Shown here piece by piece: positions 24,180 through 35,502 of a stretch of DNA of 64,000 nucleotides. The translations under genes were made by a program, and so were the position numbers. The DNA is from Atherix ibis (Eukaryota; Arthropoda; Insecta; Diptera; Athericidae): NCBI GenBank assembly GCA_958298945.1, contig OY282607.1, forward strand, positions 91,209,270 to 91,273,269, read 5' to 3'. The notes under the pieces are model-generated. The model was not told the origin of the DNA, ran no database searches, and was given only the letters and a program-made list of their open reading frames with translations. How positions within the stretch are numbered: position 1 is the first letter of the stretch; every line of letters starts with the position of its first letter.

Positions 24180-25839
24180 CAGGGTGGGTCAACTTAGACT
24201 GACGGATTTATAATGTGTATAACTTTGGTATTTTGAAATTTTGTCGTTTGTTTTTCTTTCAATGAAAGTGTTAATTTTTTTTACTCAAACTGTGAAAAAA
24301 AACATTCTTTAAATTATTTCCTATATCTTGTTGGTAGGAAATGTCTCTTACTAAGGGATTTTGAAAGATCTTTGCTAGATTATAATTTGCTAGAAAATAT
24401 TTGCGGAAAAATATTTGATGAAAAATATTTATTGGGAAAAGCTTGTTAGAATTATGTTTGGTGGAAAATTTTTTTAAAAAATTTCTGTTGGATGACATAA
24501 TTTTTTTGCTACAAACTTTCTGCATGAAAATTTCTGCTGGAATATTTCTGCTGGAAAATTTCTCCTGAAAAATTTCTACTGGCAAAATTCTGCTGGAAAA
24601 TGTCTGCTAAAAACATTTTGCTGAACAACATCTGCTGGAAAATTTTTTCTTGAAAATTTCTGCTTGAAAATTTTTTTTGGAAAAATTCTGCTGGAAAATG
24701 TCTGATAGAAATTTGATTTATGAAATTTTATGTTAGAAAAATTCTGGTGGAAAATTTCTTGATGAAAATTTCTGCTGGAAAATGTCTGATAGGAATTTGT
24801 GTTATGAAAATTTCTGCTAGAATATTTATGCTGAAAAATGTTTCCTAGAAACTTTTTGCTCGAAAACTTCTGCTGGAAAATGTCTGCTGCAAAATTTCTA
24901 CTGGAAAATTCCGACTAGAAAATGTCTGATAGGAATTTGGTTTATGAAATTTCTGCTAGAAAATTTCTGCTGGAACATGTCTCGTTGAAAATTACTGCTG
25001 CAAAATGTCTGATAGAAACTGTTTACTTGAAAATTTCTGATGGAAAATATCTATTGGCAAAATTCTGCTGGAAAATGTCTGCTAGAAACATTTTTCTCTA
25101 AAACTACTGCTGTAAAATTTCTTCTTAAAAATTTCTGCTGGAAATTTTCATCTGAAAAAATTTTATTTGAAAATTTTTTGCTGGAAAATTTCTATTGAAA
25201 AATATCTGCTAGAAATTTGATTTTAGAAAATTTCTGCTGAAAAATTTTGGTTGAAAATTTCTGCTTAAAACTTTTTGCTGAAGAATGTCTGCTTGAATAT
25301 TTGTGCTGAAAAATTTCTGCTAGAAACTTTGTGCTGGAAAATTTCTGCTGGTAAATTTCTACTGGAAAATTTCTGCTAGAAAATTACTATTGGAAAGTTT
25401 CTGTTGGATAATTTCTGCTGGAAAATTACTGCTTGAAAATTGCTTTTGAAAATTTCTGTTTGAAAATTTTTGGTTGAAAATTGCTAGTGAAAATTTCTGA
25501 TGAAAAATTTCTGCTCAAAAATGTCTGTTGGAATATTTTGGCTGGAAAATTTCTGCTGAAAAATGTCTGCTGAAATATTTCAGCTAAAAAATTTCTGCTA
25601 AAAACTTTTTGTTGCAAAACGTCTTCTTAAAAATTTCTACTGGAAAATTTCTGCTAAAAAATTACTGCTTAAAAATTTCTACTGAAAAATTTTGGCTGAA
25701 AATTTTCTGGTGAAAAATGTTTGCTTGAAAAATTTCTACGGCATAATTTCTACTGAAAAGTGTCTTCTTGAATAGCAATGAAAAAAATTGCATAGGTAAA
25801 CTGAATTTTAAATCAGTCAGTCCTAGTTGGCCTACCCTG
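24180..25839. mobile_element. TIR element filled by a 15-bp minisatellite
   Basis: The left end CAGGGTGGGTCAACTTAGAC and the inverse of the right end (CAGGGTAGGCCAACTAGGAC) match over about 33 bp and are flanked by TA on both sides (24,178-24,179 and 25,840-25,841). TA duplication and this end sequence suggest a Tc1/mariner-type MITE. About 85% of the 1660 bp is the array at 24,369-25,775. No transposase is present. Confidence 0.8.
24369..25775. repeat. Degenerate 15-bp minisatellite
   Basis: Consensus AAATTTCTGCTGGAA, roughly 90 units, with common variants GATAG for TGCTG and occasional 14- or 16-base units. Minus-strand reading yields short peptides of the type SRNFPAEIFQQ, which follow from the 15-bp period and are not genes. 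Sequence divergence between units suggests an old array. Confidence 0.85.
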
Positions 25840-25841
25840 TA

Positions 25842-27320
25842 TAAGTACAATCTGATATAACTCGTCAGAGGCACCCACATTATTTGATTGCCTATTGAGA
25901 GTTTGAATAGAAATATTCTGTAAGATTGTATTTTTAACCTATTTTGTTAATGGCACACCTCAAATATAGTGTAGACATGTACACGTATGTACATTTAAAA
26001 ATAAGTTAGATAGGATATTTTTGCCTTTCCAAATATAATTCTCCTACCCTCTTCGAATAAGTCAGTTTTGATCATGTAACTGGCACTCATACTTATACTC
26101 TGAAATGGTCAAAAAACTCTGAAATGGTCAGCAAATCATTTATTTGGAATAGAAATAAAAAAAATGCTTAACAGAAATTTGTTGGTTATTAATCTAAAGA
26201 AATACAATTATTTCTTATCTGAAATTGTATTTTTTATTGTTGATGATAAGTTTTATTTCTAAATAAAATATTAAATTTTTGATTTGATCTTAAACCGGCT
26301 AAGATGAATTTGCGTTTTATTTTTTCTTTAATTAAATAATATATTAAGAAACATTTAAACGAAGTTATTAAAAAAGTTGATTATTTGAATATGATTTGGT
26401 AAAAAATAATAGAAATCATTACTTTATTATCTTACAATATAATTTTCTTAAATACTCATTTTATAATTATTATTATTTTTTTTTAAAGAATATTTTTCAT
26501 ATTGTCTTTTTGTTTTAAGCAATGAGAAAGTTGCTCTTTCATTTCTGGCGTAATGTATGAATTTTCTTTAATTATTAATTTTTTACTAATCGTAAATTTC
26601 TAGGAAAACTCTCTTAGTCACAAAGATTGGGGAATTTGTTGTTTGTTTTTTTTGGTGTTACTTTTGTGTGCATTTTTTTTTTATTGAATGAATTGTAATA
26701 AAAAGTCAAAATCATCTACAACAAAATAGTAGAAATATGATAATTTTACATTCATAATTGCACATATTAAAGCAGGGTTACTGAACCTTTTGTAATTATC
26801 CAAAATAATTTATACAATTAAATAATGAGTATTTTCTTAAAAAATATTTTCTATTGTAAATGATTTTCATTTTTTAGCAAATTAAAAAAAATATTTACAA
26901 GAAAACATATTTAGCGGATATGTAAGAGAATTACAAATAAAATTAAAAACTGATTTTAACTTTGTTACAAAAAATGTGATCATAAACTTAGAGAATTTAT
27001 AGTTTCAGTTTTTTGGGTTTATAAAAGGTTATCCAACTATCCTTTCGGAAAGTAAATTTTAATGAAATAAACGCAAAGTTTGAATTTTAATATAATTTTT
27101 ATGGTGTTTCATTGTTTAAACCTTGTCATTGTATATAAAATAAAATCGTTAAATAGTGGCCAAATTATTCAATTTTTAATAATTCAATATTAATACGGTT
27201 TTTGATGATGTTTTCGCACATTTTAGGCTGTAATTTGGCCACTATTTAACGGATTTCAGTTTTTAAATGCTTTTAAGTCTGGAAATTGTCTGCGTAAGCA
27301 AAAACTTTTATTTATTTTAT
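25842..27320. other. AT-rich, no gene; one exact inverted repeat
   Basis: Nothing coding is supported. The inverted repeat at 27,147-27,251 is listed separately. Confidence 0.5.
27147..27251. repeat. Perfect 21-bp inverted repeat, 63-bp loop
   Basis: Arms CGTTAAATAGTGGCCAAATT(A) at 27,147-27,167 and the exact inverse at 27,231-27,251. Arm identity in such a decayed neighbourhood suggests a recent origin or the two ends of a small element. Confidence 0.7.
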
Positions 27321-27745
27321 AAAATCAGGTACAATTGCTTTCCGATAGTTACCCGTGGATTTTCAGAGCCCCATTTTTGCTTAATAACCTTCAGACAAAA
27401 ATGCGTACCAAGCCAGAATTTGACGTATTGTGTTGCTTGTGGCATTTTTTTATTAAAACTATACATGGTCTAGGTTAAAATCTTACAATTTAGCCCAATA
27501 AAAAGTCAATTATCATGTAACTATAACGCTCAGAATTGACGTTAGAAGGTCTCTTCTTCTTTATTTTCAAAATAATACGGGGCCAATAAGACATTTAGAC
27601 AAAAATGCAGTCCAGCTACTTGTGGGTTTTCATTACCTCATATACGGACATTTTGCTTATTAATGTATCCATCAGGATGATAAATGAGCTCCATCGCTGA
27701 AAAATCCACATCAAACACTCAATCAGCGTATTCTGTGATCCATAA
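27320..27745 (-). pseudogene. ITm transposase fragment
   Basis: Minus-strand blocks in order: GYINKQNVRI, stop, GNENPQV (about 27,600-27,665), PYYFEN (about 27,570), then SYMIIDFLLG and CHK-like sequence (27,440-27,540). This order matches the GYVNKQN-type transposases at 6778, 19,880, 35,503 and 40,665. Frames shift repeatedly; no ends were found. Confidence 0.6.
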
Positions 27746-28585
27746 TATAAAATGACAATTGCGACTTTGTATGCCATATATTGTATATTAGATAGCTGTC
27801 AAACAACAGGTCTGTACTTTCTGAACCACTAAATGGATAACATTTAAGTAATAGAAATTTGAAGCTGTTTTATCTCTTTTACGGCGATTCTTTTTAACTT
27901 TTATGCCTTTAATTGATGAAAATTATACATTAGCAATTAAAGTTAGAATCAAAATATTATTTACGAAAAATAAATTATTTGGAAACGAACGTTTTAGGTA
28001 AAAAAAAAAAATTTTTAGAAAACAAACGTTGCCGTTAATTTACCAAAAATGAAAAGCGATAAAATTTAATTGCCGCGACTGTAATGCAATTTTAACGTCA
28101 ACGTCAAAGTAATCGATACTGTCGGTAGGCGTGCTTGACAGAGCAATTTATAAAAGTTCTGAAATAACGCAACCGCAACGCATTACGCACCCTAATTTGA
28201 TGTTGACTTGCAGTAATTGAGAGCCTGACGCAACTATTGCAGGAGCAGCAGTTGAGAGTAATGCTGAGCATTTCTGAGTTGAAATCGTTGCTACACGACT
28301 TCGCTCTATTTGTAGATGAACTTCTTTGATTTTCTGTTGTTGCCGCTAGGATATTTATGGGTATTTTTTACAGTTGCCGCTAGGATTTACTTTACAGTTA
28401 ATAAATGTCATCCATTGGGCCCTTTTTTGCTACTCGCAAGTACTTGGGAGTACTTGCCCAATGGAACGCAGAGTTTTCTGACAGAAGTAAAATATTATCT
28501 CAAAATACTGAGTTTATTCAGCTTGCCAACGTGAAGTGGAGTGGATGTGTTTCGGAGAATCTTTGAATTTGATAAATATTACATA

Positions 28586-28645
28586 ATGTCTAAAAATTGG
28601 ACCTATAACGAGGGTAGATCATTAATAAATTATCAACAACAATTC
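28586..28645 (+). pseudogene. Possible Myb/SANT-like Harbinger partner, N-terminal stub
   Basis: MSKNWTYNEGRSLINYQQQF begins at 28,586, in the position and orientation expected for the second Harbinger protein; W-T-x-x-E at the start is typical of trihelix/Myb-SANT-like domains. It loses meaning after about 20 codons, where the internal deletion must lie. Confidence 0.35.
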
Positions 28646-28688
28646 ATTATTATTCATATTTTCAAACATTTGCTGCCCCGCACGTGCA

Positions 28689-29275
28689 CTATTTTTTGCT
28701 GTCAATTTCTTCAGATTCTGCGTAATTCTGGATGTTCTTGACTTCATTATCTAAATATTCTATGTGACAGAAATCATTTTCAGTTAAGTTTCCAAGCCCC
28801 TTACACGGGGGAACTAAATATCTGCTTGCACCGTACGCTGAGTCTCCTAGTAGCACATCCCCTGGTATAATTATGGACTCATCCTCAGTAATACACCTGT
28901 AAAACCCCCATTTTCGTAGAAGCTGTGCATCGTGCATTGCACCATGTTCACCACAGTGCACATCTAAAAACTTTTTCTCGGCGTTTAATATTCCATGTAA
29001 AAGCAGACTATAATATTTTTTCCTATTGCAGTATGCTTGTTTGTCACGTTTAGAAGGATTGATTTTAATATGAGAACCATCAATAGCCCCAACAAAACCG
29101 GGTATACCTTTCATAGCTGCAAATTGCATCTGGTTAATTTGCATTTCGGATGCTGTTAGATATTTTATGTAATTGGCACTCACTTTAACAAACCATTTTA
29201 CGACGCGGTATAAAATTCGATGGACACTGCTTTCTGTGACACCAAATCTGCCTGCATTTTGCTAGAAACCACAAC
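28689..29275 (-). pseudogene. Harbinger transposase (DDE_Tnp_4 / HARBI1-like), deleted
   Basis: Blocks in order: QNAGRFGVTESSVHRILYRV, the HTH, preceded by a stop and frameshift at about 29,264; SANYIKYL; GFVGAIDGSHIKI with the first catalytic Asp (about 29,080-29,118); YYSLLLHGILNAEKKFLDVH; and LLGDSAYGASRYLVPP with the second catalytic Asp (about 28,810-28,850). After GLGNLTEND it passes to an acidic tail ending at the stop at 28,689. The NxxHSxxRxxxExxFG block carrying the third acidic residue is absent, so it could not cut DNA. The upstream end is lost about 80 bp before the mariner insertion. Confidence 0.85.
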
Positions 29276-29355
29276 GTGATGTATATTTCAACATCAAAAC
29301 CAATAGCAGTACGTCCTCAATGAGTTAGACGGTGTAAAAACACACTTCAGTAATA

Positions 29356-30840
29356 CGAGGGTCGTTCAATAAGTCCTTAGAAAATCCGAGAAATTGCGCT
29401 CGTAGTGTCGGTAGACATTTTTTTGTAAGTAGCATTATCGACAGGAAAGCTGTCAAAATTTCAGCTCGATCCATAGCGTAGGTCAATTTCTATCGTCGAT
29501 TAAATTAACGACATTTATTTGTGCATAACAATGGAAAAAAGTGAGTTTAGGGCTGTCATCAAACATCTCCATTTGAAAGGCTTAAGCCCGAAAGAAATCA
29601 AAGCCGAGTTGGATGCAGTTCATGGCACATCTGCACCTGTGTTTGCGACGGTTTACAATTGGGTGAATGAATTTAAACGTGGCCGTTCATCCACAAAAGA
29701 TGAACATCTCGAGGTGTCTACTCCTGAAATCATCGACAAAATCCACGATCTGATTTTGAACGATCGGCGAATTAAAGTGCGCGAATTAGTTGAGGCCACG
29801 GGCATATCACAAGGTACAGTCGCTTCAATTTTGCATGAAAAATTGTCTGTGAAAAAAAATTCGGCAAGATGGGTGCCGCGTTTGCTCTCAGAGGAGAATA
29901 AGCGCAATCGTGCAGTGAACTCTGAGGATATGTTGGCACTCTTTCATCGCAATCCTGCCGAATTCTTTCGTCGATATGTCACTGTGGACGAAACCTGGAT
30001 ACACTACTACACTCCAGAAACGAAGAGACAGTCATCACAGTGGATTTTCAAGGGTGAATGGGCTCCGAAGAAGGCAAAAACTGTGCCATCGGCCGGCAAG
30101 GTGATGGCCACGGTCTTTTGGGATTCGCAGGGCATCATTTTTATCGACTACTTGGAAAAAGGAAAAACAATAACAGGAGCGTATTACGCGTCGTTATTGC
30201 AACGGTTGAGCGAGGAAATCAAAGAGAAACGCCCCCATCTGAAGAAGAAAAAAATCCTCTTGCATCAGGACAATGCGCGTGTGCACACTTGCGCTGTTTC
30301 CATGCGCGTGTGCACACCTGCGCTGTCTTTTGGGATTCGCAGGGCATCATTTTTATCGACTACTTGGAAAAAGGAAAAACAATAACAGGAGCGTATTACG
30401 CGTCGTTATTGCAACGGTTGAGCGATGAAATCAAAGAGAAACGCCCCCATCTGAAGAAGAAAAAAATCCTCTTGCATCAGGACAATGCGCGTGTGCACAC
30501 CTGCGCTGTTTCCATGGCCAAAATTGTGGAATTGAGAATGGAATTGTTGCAGCATCCCGCTTATTCACCAGATTTGGCCCCGAGTGACTATTTTCTTTTC
30601 CCCAATCTGAAGAAATGGCTTGGCGGACGACGGTTCACTTCCAACGAGGACGTCATTGCTCAAACGGATGAGTATTTTGCAGAACTTCCGAAATCCTATT
30701 TTTTGGACGGGATAAAAATTTTGGAAAAACGGTTGGAAAAGTGTCAGAGCTAAAAGGAGATTATGTTAAAAAATAAAATTTTTTTAAAAAAAAAACAGGT
30801 TTTTTCCATCTTTTTCTAAGGACTTATTAAACGACCCTCG
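29356..30840 (+). pseudogene. Irritans-type mariner with internal duplication
   Basis: Perfect ends CGAGGGTCGTTCAATAAGTC and inverse GACTTATTAAACGACCCTCG (one base apart in spacing), each bordered by TA. The gene starts at 29,531 (MEKSEFRAVIKHLHLKG), with HTH, RWVPRLL linker, RYVTVDETWIHYYTPET (first catalytic Asp, about 29,990), VFWDSQGIIFIDYLEKGKT, LLHQDNARVHT (second) and HPAYSPDLAPSDYFLFPNL (third), stopping at 30,753. A 212-bp block (30,114-30,325) is repeated in tandem at 30,326-30,537, duplicating the segment between the first and second catalytic Asp and shifting the frame. Apart from this duplication I see no other stop in the two joined frames, so this is one of the youngest elements here. 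Confidence 0.92.
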
Positions 30841-31315
30841 TATTGATTCCATTTCTTTTCGCTTTTGCTGCACGAATTAAGTAAACATAACAAAAATATG
30901 ACACTTCAACATTAACCAACGAACCCGCTAAGCTATCTATTTTCATTTTCGGAACTAAAATTCCCCTACCGTAAATTGTATGCGTAACTACACAAGCGAA
31001 GTACTCATCTGTATGAGAAAGAGTAGTTGAAGCTTTTTTGAGTAGCAAATCTTTCCCAATGGATGACAGCTAATAATATATGAAAATATAGTCGCCAAAA
31101 AACTCGATTTTATTATTAAAAAAACCTTAAAACTTATTGAAAATCGAATATATGGCAATTTTGCTTATTTAACATACATGTGTCTACCGGGCGAAAAATA
31201 AGCTTCATCGCTAAAGAAAATTTTCTTCGGAAAATCACGAAACGTGTCTACAGAATAAAGTACCAAATTTTGTAGAAAGTTTTTAAAATTTATACGTAAT
31301 TCATAATACAATATA

Positions 31316-33850
31316 TTGGGTTGATGCAAAATTTATGACCGTTTTTTATGATCCTAGGTAAAAAAATTTTTTCTTCAGAAATGATGAATAGTATCTTCTT
31401 TTAAATGATTCTATTGTATAAAGGATGCTTTCCCTCTACTTTCTATGTAGTTTTGGTCTGGCCAGAGTACAGTGAAGAGCCCTTGTATTCTTTCAAAATG
31501 TCGTGGCAACCAAAAACATTTGCGAAGTGTATGGAGCAGATGTCATCAAAGTTCGACAGGTACGAAGATGGTTTACAAAATTCCGATCTGGGGATTTTTC
31601 ACTAATTGATAAACCATGTACCGGGCGGCCATTGAAGTCTGATGACGACAAGTTAAAAGTCATAATTGACACCAATTCACGTCTAACCACCAGGGAGATC
31701 ACGTCGATGATGGGAGTCAACCAAACAACCGTATTAAGACATTTGAAGCGTATGGGAATGGTTTCGCGGTACGACGTTTGGATACCTCATCAATTGTCGG
31801 CTGCCAATTTATTGGATCGTGTTTCAACGTGCGTTGGTTTGAGTGCGGGACAAAAACATGAACCTTTTTTGCATCGTTTGGTAACGGGAGATAAGAAATA
31901 GGTCGTGTACAACAACGTGACAATAAAAAGACATTGGGCTATAACCTGGACAAGCCCCATTAACAACTTTGAAAGCCGAAATCCATCAAAACAGAGTTAT
32001 GCTTTGTGTTTGGTGGGATTGTAAGGGTATTGTGTATTTTGAACTTTTGGAACGCAATCAGACAATTATAGCAGAACGATATTGTCAGCAATTATCCAAA
32101 TTGAACGTCGCCCTTCAAAAGGATAGACCAGAATTTGTAAACAGAAAAGGGGTTGTGTTTCATCACGGCAACGCGCGACCACATGTGGCTATGATGACCC
32201 AACACAAGCTAAATGAGTTGAATTGGGATGTTATCAAGCATCCACCGTATTCTGCAGATCTTGCTGCTTCCGATTTTCATTTATTCCGATCACTGCAAAA
32301 TTTTTTAAATGATAAAAAATTTGATACAATAGAGCAGGTAAAAACATCCCTTACTACATTTTTCGCATCAAAATCCACGGAATTTTACACTAATGGTATT
32401 AATAAGTTGATAGAAAGATGGGAGAGGGTTACGTGGGTCATTCAACAAGTACTTAGCCTACAAAAGAAAAACGAAAATTTTGGAAAGGTGGCAATTTATT
32501 TTTCCACATAATCTCCTTCAAGCTCGATACACTTGGCCCAACGATGCTCGAACTTTTTTAACCCGTCCAAAAAATACATTTTCTCGAGGGAAGCAAAATA
32601 GGCCTCCGTGGCGACGATGACCTTCTCATTCGACCCAAATCTATTCCCGGTGAGTGATTTTTTCAGGTTTGGAAACAAAAAGTAGTCACAGGGGGCCAAA
32701 TCTGGAGAGTACGGTGGATGGGGCAGCAATTCGTAGCGCAATTCGACCAATTTGGCCATGGCGACGGCGGAGGTGTGAGCCGGCGCGTTGTCGTGGTGGA
32801 ACAGCACCATTTTTTTCGCAAAGCGGGGCCGCTTTTTCTTCAATTCGACGTCAAATCGGCCCAATAAGTCAGCATAGTAGCGCCCCGTGATTGTCTTACC
32901 CTTCTCGAGGTAATCGATGTGGATCATACCTTGTGAATCGCAGAAAACGGTGGCCATCACCAGTCTTCGCCTTCTTCGGAGCACGTTCGCCGGGTGAAGT
33001 TCACTGTTTCGACTGTTCCTAGGTCTCTGGTGTGTACCAGTGAATCCATGTTTCGTCGACGGTCACGAAACGACGCAAGAACTCCGCTGGATTGCGCTGA
33101 AACAGCGCCAAACACGTCGCCGATGTGGTCTCACGGTTGCGCTTGTTTTCCGGTGTGAGCAAACGCGGCACCCATCGCGCCGACAGCTTTCTCATGCCCA
33201 GTTCTTCGTGTAGAATATGATGCACCGTTCCTACTGCGATGCCCACAGTCTCAGCTATCTCGTGAACCTTAAATCGACGGTCTGCCAACACGTGGAATTT
33301 TTTAACGTTTTCCTTCGTGGAATTTTTTAACGTTTTCCTCCGTAGCAGCCGTTTTCGGGGCACCTGGGCGTGGCTCATCAAAAACCGACGTACGGCCACG
33401 AACAAACTCGTTGAACCAATTCTTGACAGTCGCCATCGAAGGAGAAGAGTCACCATACACAGCATCCAAGCGATCTTTGATTTCGCTGCGCGTTTTCCCT
33501 TCCAAAAACAAGAATCTAATCACCGAACGATATTGTTCTTTTTCCATTTTTGTGCAACCAACCGACACGCTCGCTTTCAAAGGCTCTCAAAAAAAAAACT
33601 AATGAAGGGAATCGACTGAAACTTTGACGTAGGCTACTAAAAGAATGTACTGCACGATGGTAAATTTCTTTTGTGACAGCAGTTTCTTTTGTGACAGCAG
33701 TTCCATCAGGCGGTGAGGCTAAGTACTTGTTGAATGACCCACGTATAAGAACGGATGGAAATTATATAATTGATTAAAGAAATAATACAAATCTAAAAAA
33801 AATGTTTAATTGTAATGTAAAAAACGGTCATAACTTTTGCATCAACCCAA
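31316..33850 (+). pseudogene. Mellifera-like mariner, split by a second mariner
   Basis: Ends TTGGGTTGATGCAAAATTTA and inverse ...TTTTGCATCAACCCAA, flanked by TA. Coding blocks: ICEVYGADVIKVRQVRRWFT from 31,512, LTTREITSMMGVNQTTV, WIPHQLSAANLL, LHRLVTGDKK with TGG changed to TAG at 31,899, a frameshift, then LCVWWDCKGIVYFELLERNQ, GVVFHHGNARPH (second acidic site reads HGN, the Asp is lost), PPYSADLAASDFHLFRSLQN and INKLIERWERV. At 32,431 another mariner (32,432-33,743) interrupts it; joining across gives VIRTDGNYIID then stop, the expected C-terminus. Active-site loss plus stop make it dead. Confidence 0.9.
32432..33743 (-). pseudogene. Mariner inserted in a mariner (GMIHIDYLEKG type)
   Basis: Ends CGTGGGTCATTCAACAAGTA and inverse at 33,743, with TA on both sides. 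The gene starts at 33,547 (MEKEQYRSVIRFLFLEGKTR) and ends at 32,496. Blocks: KNWFNEFVRGRTSVFDEPRP (HTH2), ARWVPRLLTPENKRNR, RRFVTVDETWIHWYTPET (first catalytic Asp, about 33,040), MATVFCDSQGMIHIDYLEKG, LFHHDNAPAHTS (second), PPYSPDLAPCDYFLFPNLKK (third). Defects: a 25-bp tandem duplication at about 33,295-33,344 that shifts the frame after KKFH, and a second frame problem near 33,000 around the QS..WTATGE-type linker. Otherwise open, so it is also young. It must be younger than its mellifera-like host. Confidence 0.92.
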
Positions 33851-33890
33851 TAAAATGTCTACAAATTTATTATAAACAAATATTATTTGA

Positions 33891-35440
33891 AATGATATAT
33901 TTATTTGACAGCTGACATATAACAAAGCTACACTTTCAATACTACAAAATGGATAAATCTTAATTTGAAATGATTCTATTCAGACCTTATTGGGGCCAAT
34001 AGTAGTAAAAATTTTATTCATGTACTTGCAGTGCACTTATTTATTAAAAATTTCTTTCTTATATAAGATTAATCTCTATGCTCGACTAGTGTATCTATAT
34101 AAGCTTAATAGTATTTGTATTTAAATAGATACAAAAAAAATGCAATAGAAAATTATTTCTGCTATTATATCTGAATGAATTGTGTTGGTAACTTGTACAT
34201 AAAATATTTACTTGCATGACAAACTCAACGTGCACTACTATCCCAGATTAAATCCGAACACAAATTGTCTGAAATGCAATCAAATAAATAAGATTATATA
34301 AAAAATTCATTCAAGCTCGTCCACATTTGTGATACACTGACCCATTTTATTTGCTGTACGACATCTCCAACCATTTGAGTATTCGATTAAAGAAATTGCA
34401 ATTTATTCAAAAGGGACTCTTGCCGCCAGTCAGTGTTTCCGATTCGCATTTTAAAGTGCACATAAACGCAGAGGAAAATTGCATACGCATTCGAATGAGA
34501 GAAGATATCACAGCAAGAATTCAAATTGATTTGTTTCGTTTCGTATTTTTTCCCTTTTAAATTATACGAAATGCTATTTGTTGCGCGTACATAAAATATA
34601 GACCTTAAAATATTTTGATTTTGTCAATAGTGTTGTTGATCTGTTCATTAAATAATGGACATGCCACGGACTACCATTGAATGAGACGTTCGTGTTGCAT
34701 TTCCGTTTCCTGTGTCATTTTCCTCGCTCCAATGATGTCTCCGATCTGACCTTGAATGATGTTGTACTCTAGTTCCAAAAACGTCATACAGAGTCTATGG
34801 CAATAAAGATCATTAATTTAACATAGAACCGCATACAAAAATTTCTTATTGGGTTAAATTGGGCGTTTTTGATGGCTAGCTGACATCAGCATGTCTCGAA
34901 ATATTGAGGCGTGGAAACTTCGTCTGCAATAAGTCCCTTGTTGGAACTGCTCTGTTAGAAGCAGATATTGTCCAAGTCCTGCTCTGTTAGAAGCAGATAT
35001 TGACGGTTACCATCGCGCCAGTTTAATTTCACTGGCACGAGTCAGTAAGTTTTTCGGTATGCAAAGGAAGCTGCTGCAACTCTTGTAGTTGCTTTTTATG
35101 CTATGTTAGATCTGCCAATTTTTGAAGCATTTTTTAATTGTATAGTTCTCCATGATTAAATAGTGGCTAAAGCAAACCACAAATGTATAAGAATAATAGC
35201 GTTATCAGTTGAAACTTCAAAGCACTTATTGAAAAACCCATATTGTATCCCATCTAGTAAGTGCAATGACATTTAAGAAACGCCTGCTCGGTTATGGAAA
35301 TTATATTCCAGCTTGAGGCCTTATTGGCTAGATCAGGTGAAGTGAAAAATATCTTGCGTCGCTTATGGAAGCCTTAACTTTTTGCAGCGTTTTTGGTAAT
35401 ATGGAGTGCTTTTTATATTCCATGTCGATTTTGTTTGGCC
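33891..35440. other. No recognised gene
   Basis: Moderately complex but unassigned DNA. A 31-bp spaced duplication, TGCTCTGTTAGAAGCAGATA, occurs at about 34,949 and 34,980. The open frame at 34,351-34,560 has no motif. Confidence 0.45.
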
Positions 35441-35502
35441 GCCATTTTGGTTTGGATGACATTTTGTCTGTTTGCATTTGACAGTCGTAGAGACAATTTA
35501 TT

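Larger units (their letters stand above)
28404..31071. mobile_element. PIF/Harbinger element, internally deleted, interrupted by a mariner
   Basis: Left end TGTCATCCATTGGG (about 28,406) and right end inverse AGCTGTCATCCATTGGG (ending 31,071) are matching terminal repeats, each followed by TTTGCTACTC-type sequence. Between them are two convergent coding remnants, the usual Harbinger plan: a transposase (-) and the start of a possible Myb/SANT-like partner (+). The first 145 bp and last 220 bp are the same sequence that makes up the MITEs at 3868 and 55,587, in inverted orientation relative to the latter. An irritans-type mariner occupies 29,356-30,840. Without it the element is about 1.2 kb, far shorter than a complete 3-4 kb Harbinger. 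Confidence 0.88.
28050..33890. repeat. Repeat R1, second copy, split by two insertions
   Basis: Three segments (28,050-28,400, 31,075-31,313 and 33,853-33,890) join to match 6129-6755 in order. The first gap holds the Harbinger, the second the mellifera-like mariner. At the second junction the empty site is exact: sequence before the left TA and after the right TA joins to give the AATATAAAATG of the uninterrupted copy. Confidence 0.85.

Noticed and set aside
24271..25880. Minus-strand frames with repeated SRNFPAEIFQ-like peptides
   Set aside because: By-product of the 15-bp minisatellite; they break at each unit-length change.
28541..28741. 66-codon host protein
   Set aside because: Lies within the Harbinger ends; only its MSKNWTYNEG start is meaningful and fits the second Harbinger protein.
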